Below, in pieces: positions 14,431 through 20,655 of a DNA stretch of 23,553 nucleotides. A program made the position numbers and the translations under genes. Location: the NCBI GenBank assembly GCA_009778945.1, contig WRFF01000005.1, forward strand, positions 1-23,553, in the 5' to 3' direction. The stretch comes from Clostridiales bacterium. GTDB taxonomy: Bacteria; Bacillota; Clostridia; Peptostreptococcales; Anaerovoracaceae. The notes under the pieces are model-generated. The model was given only the letters and a program-made list of their open reading frames with translations, was not told where the DNA came from and did not search any database. Numbering within the stretch: the stretch's first letter is position 1; every line of letters begins with the position of its first letter.

Positions 14431-15375
14431 TTAGTTTGCCGCAAAATACGCGCCGAGTGACGCGTAGGCCTCCCGCATTTCGCGCATAATCTCTTCCATG
14501 ATCTCCGCCGCCGGCTGCTCCTTTGTCACAAGACCTGCGCTCTGGCCCGCCATCAGGGAGCCGAAATCCGTGTCCCCGTCTACAACGGCCTTGCGCAGTG
14601 TGCCGGCCATAAGATTCTCAAATTCTTCGGGATCGATTCCTTCCTTTTCGCGGGACAGGATCTCGCGCATCAGCTTGTTCTTCAGCACGCGCACGGGGTG
14701 GCCTGTCGAACGGCCCGTAACGACCGTATCCGTGTCGCTTGCCGCGAGCACCCGATCCTTATAGGATTGCGCGACCTGCGCTTCCGTCGCCGCAAGGAAA
14801 CGCGTGCCGACCTGCAGGCCCTTCGCGCCGAGCAGGAAAGCCGCCGCCGCCTGTCTGCCGGTCGCTATGCCGCCTGCGGCGATGACGGGGATCTTTACCG
14901 CATCCGCCACCTGCGGCACGAGGTTCATTGTCGTGATCTCGCCGATATGGCCGCCCGCTTCGCAGCCTTCCGCAACGATTGCGTCCGCGCCCGCGCGTTC
15001 CATACGTTTTGCGAGCGCCGCTGAAGCCACGACCGGTATGACAATTACGCCGGCCTCTTTCAACGCCGGAATGTATTTGCCAGGATTGCCCGCACCCGTC
15101 GTGATTGCCGGGACTTTTTCGTCGATCACCAGTTGCATCAGATCGTCCGCAAGCGGATTCATCATCATGATATTCACGCCGAACGGGCGATCCGTCCGTT
15201 CGCGCACCGCTTGGACCTGGCCGCGCACAAAATCCGCATCCGCCGAACCCGACGCGATCAAACCGAGGCCGCCGCCCTTCGAGACCGCCGCCGCGAGATG
15301 GTACTCGGCCACCCAAGCCATGCCGCCCTGAATGATCGGGTAGCGGATACCGAGCAATTCCGTAATGTCTTTCAT
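14431..15375 (-). CDS. fabK: Enoyl-ACP reductase II, FMN-dependent (FabK)
   Basis: 314 residues of the 2-nitropropane dioxygenase-like TIM-barrel family. Its opening ITELLGIRYPIIQGGMAW, the FMN-region GVNIMMMNP, AITTGAGNPGKYI, GADAIVAEGCEAGGHIG, the phosphate-binding VIAAGGIATGR and LGAKGLQVGTRF are all FabK signatures. It reduces trans-2-enoyl-ACP with NAD(P)H and FMN, replacing FabI. I choose the ATG at 15375, since it fits the family start; a TTG three codons earlier (15384) is in frame and nearer to the AAGGAAGG ribosome binding site. It is the first gene of the fabKDGF operon. The upstream region carries a paired direct repeat that may be an operator. Confidence 0.95.
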   Translation of the reverse strand: MKDITELLGIRYPIIQGGMAWVAEYHLAAAVSKGGGLGLIASGSADADFVRGQVQAVRERTDRPFGVNIMMMNPLADDLMQLVIDEKVPAITTGAGNPGKYIPALKEAGVIVIPVVASAALAKRMERAGADAIVAEGCEAGGHIGEITTMNLVPQVADAVKIPVIAAGGIATGRQAAAAFLLGAKGLQVGTRFLAATEAQVAQSYKDRVLAASDTDTVVTGRSTGHPVRVLKNKLMREILSREKEGIDPEEFENLMAGTLRKAVVDGDTDFGSLMAGQSAGLVTKEQPAAEIMEEIMREMREAYASLGAYFAAN

Positions 15376-15407
15376 TTGTTTCAATTTCCTTCCTTTCGCA
15401 CAGCCTC

Positions 15408-15479
15408 ATTTTAGCAGATTTCTATGTGGCAGGCGCATAGGGCCTCATGTGACACGCGCATAGGGCCTTGTGAAATCTG
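15408..15479 (-). promoter_or_regulatory. fabK operon promoter region with tandem 23-bp-phased direct repeat inside an inverted repeat
   Basis: On the plus strand GCGCATAGGGCCT occurs at 15433-15445 and again at 15456-15468, exactly 23 bp apart. The pair is bracketed by CAGATTTC (15415-15422) and its inverse GAAATCTG (15472-15479). On the transcribed (minus) strand an extended -10, TGCTAAAAT, lies at 15416-15408 with no good -35, so the proximal repeat covers the -35 zone. Two same-orientation sites about two helical turns apart suggest a regulator acting on fabKDGF. It does not look like the FapR or FabT palindromes as I know them. Confidence 0.5.
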
Positions 15480-15540
15480 TCCTCAATTTTCAACAGATGA
15501 AAGGAGAACGAAGGAAACCTGTGTGTGAAAATTATTAAAA

Positions 15541-17007
15541 TTATTCGGGGAGACGGAGCGTGAATGTATTCAGTGCGTCGGCCTCGGCGGCCGTGGAACC
15601 GCCATTTTCCGGAGGAGCGATCCGCTCGGACGTCACGGCGATCGTCGCGCCGAGGCGGCTTGCGAGTTCCTTTGCGATGGACAAACCCAAGCCGTGGCCG
15701 CCCGTATCGCTGTTGCGTGAACGGTCTGTGCGGAAGAAGCGGTCGAAGATATGCGACCGGTCGTTCGGTTCGATATAAGCTCCGGTGTTGGTCACGACGA
15801 CTTCCGCCGCCGCGGCCTGCCGTATGGCGCGCACGGTTACATGTCCGCCGGCCGGCGTGTATTTGACTGCGTTTTCCATAAGAATGGACAGGATCTGCGT
15901 GAGTTTTTCACGATCCGAATGTACGATAATTTCGGATTGGTTTTCCGAGCCAGGCAGGATCGGCGCCTCAAAGGCGAGTATGGCTCCCTTCTCAAAGAGG
16001 ATTGCGCTGGCGCGTTCGGTCTCCTCTTCCGTAGCTTGCACAAGATCGAAAGAAACCCGCTCGATATGCGCATCTTCGGCGCGTGCGAGGTTCAAGAGGT
16101 TCTCGATCAGCCGTTCCATACGCGCCGCTTCATCTTCGATATTATGAAGCCACGGAGTCGGGTCTTCCGAGTATCTTGCGGCCTCGGCGTTCATTGTGAT
16201 AACCGCAAGCGGAGTCTTCAGTTCGTGGGAGGCGTCGGCGACAAAGCGGTTCTGCCGTTTCATACCGGCCTCTGCCGGCAGAATCGCGCGGTTCGCGACT
16301 CTGGAACTGACAAAGACTGCCGCGCCGACGGCGCAGAGGGCGATAATGAAGAGCGAAAGCATCAAGCGCTGAAGGTAGAGCTGCACGTCGTTTACATCAA
16401 GAAATACGATGCTGCTGTTGTAGGGGGCGGAAACGGTCGGGCTGTGCGCCAACAGGCTGTACTGCCATATGCGTCCGCTGAGAAGCAGTTTTCCTTGCGC
16501 CGCGCCGCGCGTCAAAACGGTTTGGATGGCGGCCTGATATTGCGCCTGCGGGATTTCCACATGGGAAAAAACTGTCGCTTGATTGTTTTCAAAGATATTG
16601 ACAACAAAAGATTTGGAATAATCCACGGAGATACTGGGTGCGCCGTTTATGGTCATGCCGCCGGGCTGCCCCGTTGCCGGCAGTACGGCTGCCGCCCCGT
16701 TATTTGCACCCGCCGCAGGGGCGCCTGCATTTGCTGCGGGATTTCCTGTGCTTGCCGCGGGATTTCCTGTGCTTGCCGTGGGATTTCCTGTGCTTGCCGT
16801 GGGAGGTACCGTAGCATCGCCGCCCTCCTGCTGCGCAAGCAGGATATTTTGCATAACGTCTCTCGGAATAGTGGCAATACGCATATCGATCTGATGCTGC
16901 TCCTGGTAATACACCGCGATGTAAATCGCACAGAGCGCGCCGGCCACCACGATTGAAAGGCTGATAACATTAACGAGCAAAAGCTGGTTTCGAAGTTTTC
17001 TCAGCAT
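15541..17007 (-). CDS. Sensor histidine kinase
   Basis: 488 residues. Membrane helices at about 11-33 and 216-238 flank a ~180-residue extracytoplasmic domain. After the second helix, FVADASHELKTPLAVI holds the phospho-accepting His261. The ATPase domain shows the N-box ILMENAVKYTP (Asn379), a FDRFFRTD F-box and the G-box GGHGLGLSIAKELA (436-449). No clear HAMP domain is visible. The sensor part begins with a low-complexity stretch (67-115) containing three near-identical seven-residue repeats of the form (T/A)ASTGNP. The ATG at 17007 has no good ribosome binding site and lies 22 bp after the response-regulator stop, so translation is probably coupled. The partner is the OmpR-type regulator just upstream; the signal is unknown. 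Confidence 0.93.
   Translation of the reverse strand: MLRKLRNQLLLVNVISLSIVVAGALCAIYIAVYYQEQHQIDMRIATIPRDVMQNILLAQQEGGDATVPPTASTGNPTASTGNPAASTGNPAANAGAPAAGANNGAAAVLPATGQPGGMTINGAPSISVDYSKSFVVNIFENNQATVFSHVEIPQAQYQAAIQTVLTRGAAQGKLLLSGRIWQYSLLAHSPTVSAPYNSSIVFLDVNDVQLYLQRLMLSLFIIALCAVGAAVFVSSRVANRAILPAEAGMKRQNRFVADASHELKTPLAVITMNAEAARYSEDPTPWLHNIEDEAARMERLIENLLNLARAEDAHIERVSFDLVQATEEETERASAILFEKGAILAFEAPILPGSENQSEIIVHSDREKLTQILSILMENAVKYTPAGGHVTVRAIRQAAAAEVVVTNTGAYIEPNDRSHIFDRFFRTDRSRNSDTGGHGLGLSIAKELASRLGATIAVTSERIAPPENGGSTAAEADALNTFTLRLPE
16738..16800. repeat. Three tandem 21-bp repeats inside the histidine kinase gene
   Basis: Units at 16738-16758, 16759-16779 and 16780-16800 start GGGATTTCCTGTGCTTGCC and differ only in the last base. 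A degenerate fourth unit precedes them (about 16717-16737). The 21-bp unit keeps the reading frame and encodes a seven-residue repeat on the minus strand in the extracytoplasmic domain of the kinase. Such repeats can change copy number by slippage without a frameshift. Confidence 0.9.
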
Positions 17008-17029
17008 AGGTATGTGAAAAACGGGTGGA

Positions 17030-17710
17030 TCAGGCTTCTTCGGCCATCAGCATATAGCCGACGCCGCGCAGGTTGTCGATGCGTACTTTCGAGCCGAGCC
17101 CCGCGAGCTTCTTGCGCAAAAATGTGATATATGCCTGCACATTTCCGTCTTCGGCGTCGCTGTCATAACCCCAGACTTTTTCGATAATCGCGTTTGAAGA
17201 GAGGCGGATATTTGTGTTTTCCAGCAAGTATTCCAAGAGATGCGATTCCTTCTGGGTCAGCGCGTAGGACTTCTCCCCGCAGCGCAGCGTAAACGCGAGC
17301 GGATTCAGTTCAATATCCTCGAACGCAAGCATGCCATCCGTGCGAAATTCGCCGCGCCTTCTTGTCACAGCTTTGATACGCGCGATAAGTTCTTCTGTTT
17401 TGAAGGGTTTCGGCAAATAATCATCCGCGCCGAGATCAAGGCCTCTCACGCGATCCGAAACCTCACCAAGCGCCGTGAGCAGGATGATCGGCGTATGAAT
17501 ATCCGCCGCACGCAATTCCTTGAGCACCGAAAGCCCATCCATACCGGGAAGCAGGATATCGAGCAAAATTACGTCATAAACCCCGGTCATCGCGTTGTCA
17601 AGCCCGTCTTCGCCGTTCATGCAGATATCCACATCGAATTTATTGCGCTTCAGGATCTGAGCGACCGCTTCCGCAAGGCGTTTTTCATCTTCCACGATCA
17701 GCAGTTTCAT
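17030..17710 (-). CDS. OmpR/PhoB-family response regulator
   Basis: 226 residues. The receiver domain has acidic residues E7/D8 (LIVEDEKRL), the phospho-accepting Asp51 in VILLDILLPGMDG, the Thr of ILLTA and the Lys in LPKPFKTEEL. The C-terminal winged-helix domain has LTQKESHLLEYLLEN, IIEKVWGYDSD and NVQAYITFLRKKL. It binds DNA as a dimer on direct repeats when phosphorylated, presumably by the kinase encoded 22 bp downstream. The ATG at 17710 has only a weak ribosome binding site (AAGTGG). Three 11-bp-spaced repeats just upstream fit autoregulation. Targets are unknown; the fab operon directly downstream of the kinase is an obvious candidate but unproven. Confidence 0.95.
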   Translation of the reverse strand: MKLLIVEDEKRLAEAVAQILKRNKFDVDICMNGEDGLDNAMTGVYDVILLDILLPGMDGLSVLKELRAADIHTPIILLTALGEVSDRVRGLDLGADDYLPKPFKTEELIARIKAVTRRRGEFRTDGMLAFEDIELNPLAFTLRCGEKSYALTQKESHLLEYLLENTNIRLSSNAIIEKVWGYDSDAEDGNVQAYITFLRKKLAGLGSKVRIDNLRGVGYMLMAEEA

Positions 17711-17732
17711 ATGGCCACTTTATGCAATTCGC

Positions 17733-17760
17733 CTGAAACAGACCTGAAAGCAGGCTGAAG
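17733..17760 (-). promoter_or_regulatory. Probable response-regulator operator: three 11-bp-spaced direct repeats
   Basis: On the plus strand CTGAAA (17733-17738), CTGAAA (17744-17749) and CTGAAG (17755-17760) are spaced exactly 11 bp; on the coding strand this reads (C/T)TTCAG three times. Same-orientation hexamers with 11-bp period, about one helical turn, are the classic binding pattern of OmpR/PhoB-family regulators. The repeats end 22 bp before the regulator's start and begin right after the stop of the upstream gene, where a -35 element would be, with a weak CATAAA -10 downstream. Confidence 0.6.
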
Positions 17761-17766
17761 CCCGCC

Positions 17767-18390
17767 TTAGCGGATGAAATTTGTCCAGACTTTTTCTTCT
17801 GTCTCCGGCGGCTGGATGCCGGCGGCTTTTCCTGCTTCGATGCTTCGAATCAGCCAGGCGAGATTGCGGCCAAGCACACGCATAGCCTGCAAGCCCTCCA
17901 GATCTTGTTCCGCCTGCTCGGCACTCTGTCCGTGTATCATCGGCCAGTACGTGGAGGCCGCGATCGGCATCCCTGCGATCTGAAAATATTTGTTCAGCGC
18001 GTCGAGCGTAGCGGTGGTGCCGGCACGCCGCGCGGAGCAGACCGCCGCGCCGGGCTTTCCTTTCAAACAGGTGGATGCGAAGGAGACGCGGTCCATCACG
18101 GAGAGGACATGCCCGTTCGGCGATGCGTAATAGACAGGCGAGCCGAGGACGAGCCCGTCCGCCGTTTCGAGCTTTTCAAGGATTATATTCACTTCATCGT
18201 CGTCATGGATGCAGCGGTTTTTTCCGTCCATGCAGCCGAAACACGCCATGCAGCCGCGGACGGGTTCCGGTGAAATATGATAGATTTCCGTTTCGATCCC
18301 CGATTCCTCGATGCCGTCCGCTACGGCGCGCAGCGCCGTATACGTGCTGCCTTTCTCATGCGGGCTTCCGTTCAAAAGCAGTACCTTCAT
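17767..18390 (-). CDS. Flavodoxin-fold NAD(P)H reductase with iron-sulfur flavoprotein-type cysteine motif
   Basis: 207 residues of the NADPH-dependent FMN reductase/iron-sulfur flavoprotein family. The FMN phosphate loop is LNGSPHEKGSTYTAL (6-20), and a second flavin contact is LGSPVYYASPNG (82-93). Between them, GCMACFGCMDGKNRC gives C47-X2-C50-X2-C53-X6-C60, very close to the compact cysteine motif that binds a 4Fe-4S cluster in Methanosarcina Isf. A redox electron-transfer role is likely; partners are unknown. The ATG at 18390 follows GGAAAGGAAG. It is on the same strand as the two-component genes, its stop abutting their probable operator, and downstream of icd (52-bp gap). Confidence 0.88.
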   Translation of the reverse strand: MKVLLLNGSPHEKGSTYTALRAVADGIEESGIETEIYHISPEPVRGCMACFGCMDGKNRCIHDDDEVNIILEKLETADGLVLGSPVYYASPNGHVLSVMDRVSFASTCLKGKPGAAVCSARRAGTTATLDALNKYFQIAGMPIAASTYWPMIHGQSAEQAEQDLEGLQAMRVLGRNLAWLIRSIEAGKAAGIQPPETEEKVWTNFIR

Positions 18391-18442
18391 TTTGTCTTCC
18401 TTTCCGAAAAACCGTTCTTTTCATCAATGGCTTTCTGTCTGA

Positions 18443-19681
18443 TCAGCATTCAATGTCCTGCAGGCGTTTCGCAACTTCAAGCAGGAAAGTTTCGGTGTCG
18501 ACCTGCTTCTTTTGTGCGAGCGTCGAGAGCGTGTAGAGATCACCTGTCATCACGCCGTCCGCGATCGTCTTCAGCGTCGCGAGCTCAAGCGTTTCCGCAA
18601 ACGCGCAGAGACGCGCCAGCCCGTCGAGTTCCCCGCGTTTCTTCAGCGCGCCCGACCAGGCAAAGATCGTCGCGACCGAATTCGTCGAAGTTGTTTCGCC
18701 GTTCAAATATTTTTTATAATGTTGCTGCACGGTACCGTGTGCGGCTTCGTATTCATAGGCCCCCTGCGGGGAGACGAGTACGGAGGTCATCATCGCGAGC
18801 GAGCCGTACGCCGTCGCGATCATATCACTCATCACATCGCCGTCGTAGTTCTTGCAGGCCCAGACAAAGCCGCCTTCCGAGCGGATGACGCGCGCGATGA
18901 CGTCGTCGATCAGCGAATAAAAATATGTGGTGCCGGCGTCTTCAAACGCAGCCTTATAATCCTTTTCATAGACGGACTGAAAGATGTCACGGAACCGGCG
19001 GTCATAGATCTTGCTGATCGTATCTTTTGCGCCAAACCACAGATCCTGTTTGGTATCCAGGGCATATTTCATGCAGGCGCGCGCAAAACTTTCAATACTC
19101 GTGTCCGTGTTGTGCATACCTTCCACTACGCCTGTGGAAGGCGCGTCCGGCGCGCCGAAATCGAAGATGAGCAGATTATCTTCGGTGCCGTCCGTCTGTG
19201 TGCAGACAAGTTCCACACAGGATCCCGCCGCCGGGCCGTCGATGCTGAGTTCAATATCTTTATACACATCGCCGTACGCGTGACGCGCGATGGTGATAGG
19301 CCTTTTCCAGGTGGGGATATACGGCACAATGCCTTCGCAGAGGATCGGCGCGCGAAAAACCGTGCCGTCCAGGAGCGCGCGGATTGTGCCGTTCGGGCTC
19401 TTGTACATCTCCGTCAGCTTGTACTCGACGGCGCGCTCCTCGTTGGGCGTGATCGTTGCGCATTTGACGCCGACGCCGTATTGCTTGATCGCTTCCGCGG
19501 CTTCGATTGTCACGCGGTCACGCGTGCGCTCGCGCTCAGCGAGGCCAAGGTCATAATATTCCGTCCGAAGATCGACGAACGGCTCCAGGAGATACCGTTT
19601 CACCCACGCCCAGATGACGCGGGTCATCTCATCGCCGTCTATCTCCACAAGCGTGGTTTTCATCGTGATTTTTTCTGTCAT
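18443..19681 (-). CDS. icd: Isocitrate dehydrogenase, eukaryote-like (type II) NADP-type
   Basis: 412 residues, the usual length for the homodimeric type II enzyme. Substrate-binding KCATITPNEERAVEY and SPNGTIR (95-101), the metal region YSLIDDVIARVIRSEGGF, and KNYDGDVMSD are present. The coenzyme loop reads AAHGTVQQHYKKY: H321 is kept, but the preceding position is Gln320 where related NADP enzymes have Arg, so coenzyme preference may differ. It converts isocitrate to 2-oxoglutarate and CO2 in the cytoplasm. The ATG at 19681 is 16 bp from GGAAAGGA, a long spacing; the in-frame ATG at 19663 has no better site. A probable extended -10 (TGGTATACT, minus strand) lies near 19726-19734. It is divergent from the thiT riboswitch. 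Confidence 0.94.
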   Translation of the reverse strand: MTEKITMKTTLVEIDGDEMTRVIWAWVKRYLLEPFVDLRTEYYDLGLAERERTRDRVTIEAAEAIKQYGVGVKCATITPNEERAVEYKLTEMYKSPNGTIRALLDGTVFRAPILCEGIVPYIPTWKRPITIARHAYGDVYKDIELSIDGPAAGSCVELVCTQTDGTEDNLLIFDFGAPDAPSTGVVEGMHNTDTSIESFARACMKYALDTKQDLWFGAKDTISKIYDRRFRDIFQSVYEKDYKAAFEDAGTTYFYSLIDDVIARVIRSEGGFVWACKNYDGDVMSDMIATAYGSLAMMTSVLVSPQGAYEYEAAHGTVQQHYKKYLNGETTSTNSVATIFAWSGALKKRGELDGLARLCAFAETLELATLKTIADGVMTGDLYTLSTLAQKKQVDTETFLLEVAKRLQDIEC

Positions 19682-19746
19682 ATTGTTTCTTTAACATTCC
19701 TTTCCCTTGCAATTTTTACTTGGATAGTATACCATAGCAAAATCAA
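19682..19746. promoter_or_regulatory. Shared divergent promoter region for icd and thiT
   Basis: The 65-bp gap contains the palindromic core GTATAC (19727-19732). On the minus strand it forms an extended -10, TGGTATACT, for icd. On the plus strand TTGCAA (19707-19712) with TACCAT (19730-19735, 17-bp spacer) or TATACC is a weak candidate for the thiT riboswitch transcript. The two promoters would overlap. Confidence 0.4.
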
Positions 19747-19872
19747 CCTGAAGGGGTGCCTACTGGGCGGCGGTTCGTTCGTCCATGGCTGAGATGGCAG
19801 CGGAGCCGAAGACCTGGCCTGCACCGCGCCGAACCCTGGAACCTGACGCGGACAATACCGACGGAGGAAGAA
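19747..19872 (+). ncRNA. TPP (THI-box) riboswitch
   Basis: Conserved THI-box blocks appear in order: GGGGTGCC (19753-19760), GGCTGAGAT (19787-19795), ACCC (19833-19836), GAACCTGA (19839-19846) and GGACAATACCG (19850-19860). The stretch between CTGAGAT and ACCC is long enough for an extra optional stem. The 3' end runs straight into GGAGGAAG, the ribosome binding site of the next gene, and there is no terminator, so thiamine pyrophosphate binding probably blocks translation initiation. The downstream thiamine-transporter-type gene is the standard target. Confidence 0.92.
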
Positions 19873-19875
19873 GTC

Positions 19876-20460
19876 ATGAACACCACGAAAAAGAACCGTT
19901 TGCCCATTATGCTCGAAGGCGCCGTCATCGCGGCGCTCGCGTTCGCACTCTCATTCATCCCGCTGCAGACGCCCACAGCGTCGCTCGATCTCTCGCTCGG
20001 CCTCATCCCCCTCAGCGTCTACGCCCTGCGGCGCGGCGCGGCGGCGGGCATGGCGGTGGGGCTTGTCTGGAGTCTTCTCTGGATGGTCCTCGGTCGGCCG
20101 AGCATCTATTATCCGATCCAGGCGGTGCTTGATTATCCCGTCGCCTTCGCGATGGGCGGCCTCGGCGGCATCTTTTCGCACCCTCTTCAGCGGTCGCTCG
20201 AGGCAAAGCACGGGAAACGCACGCTGCTTGCGGTCATCCTCGCCGTCGTCGTTTCCGTCTGCGTTCGCTGGTTCGTTCATTTCTGGTCCGGCGTGATCTT
20301 CTTCGCGGAGTATGCGCCGGCGGGCATGAGCCCCTACCTGTACTCGGGGAGTGTGAACGGCCTCTCCGCCGCCATGAATATCGCAATGCTCGTAATCATC
20401 CTGACCATCCTTGTCAAAAAAGCGCCGCAGCTGTTTGAAACCGGGGCGCGGAGGATATGA
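19876..20460 (+). CDS. thiT: Thiamine transporter S-component (ThiT, ECF type)
   Basis: 194 residues with about six hydrophobic segments, the usual ThiT size. Family hallmarks are GLIPLSVYALRRGAAAGM, the conserved QAVLDYPVAFAMGG, and VHFWSGVIFFAEYAP with GMSPYLYSGSVNG. It binds thiamine at the membrane and works with shared ECF energising subunits (EcfA, EcfA', EcfT), not encoded here. The reading frame is open upstream through the riboswitch, but the ATG at 19876, 5 bp after GGAGGAAG, is the real start. The TPP riboswitch directly upstream supports both function and start. No terminator is visible after it. Confidence 0.93.
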   Translation: MNTTKKNRLPIMLEGAVIAALAFALSFIPLQTPTASLDLSLGLIPLSVYALRRGAAAGMAVGLVWSLLWMVLGRPSIYYPIQAVLDYPVAFAMGGLGGIFSHPLQRSLEAKHGKRTLLAVILAVVVSVCVRWFVHFWSGVIFFAEYAPAGMSPYLYSGSVNGLSAAMNIAMLVIILTILVKKAPQLFETGARRI

Positions 20461-20655
20461 TTGATGATACAGTCAAAAGAATAGCGAGAAACGCCGGCAG
20501 CATACAAAATCTTTTGTAAATCTTTTGTATTTATATTCCGATTATTTCCCGGATTCCGACTATTTCCAAAACCCTATACAAGGGAGTTTGCGCATGCTAT
20601 ACTTCCATGATTAGTTCGCTGAATTAATTAATTCGGTGAGGCAAGGAGGTAATTC
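20461..20655 (+). promoter_or_regulatory. Repeat-rich promoter region and leader of the semialdehyde dehydrogenase gene
   Basis: From left to right it holds a perfect palindrome, TACAAAATCTTTTGTA (20503-20518), with a third half-site TTTTGTA 11 bp further on (20523-20529). Next are two copies of TTCCGAYTATTTCC (20536-20549 and 20554-20567, 13 of 14 identical, 18 bp apart). Then comes an extended -10, TGCTATACT (20595-20603), followed by a perfect palindrome GAATTAATTAATTC (20621-20634) in the leader and the ribosome binding site AAGGAGG (20643-20649). The layout suggests one or more regulators upstream of an extended -10 promoter. Confidence 0.6.

Noticed and set aside
16738..16800. CRISPR-like short tandem repeats
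   Set aside because: Units are directly adjacent without spacers and encode an in-frame protein repeat.
15751..16956. 401-codon plus-strand open frame over the histidine kinase
   Set aside because: Antisense of a kinase with full H-, N- and G-boxes; the Cys/Arg repeat in it is only the complement of the 21-bp coding repeat.
18512..19792. 426-codon plus-strand open frame over icd running into the riboswitch
   Set aside because: Antisense of a certain isocitrate dehydrogenase; it also runs into a structured RNA element.
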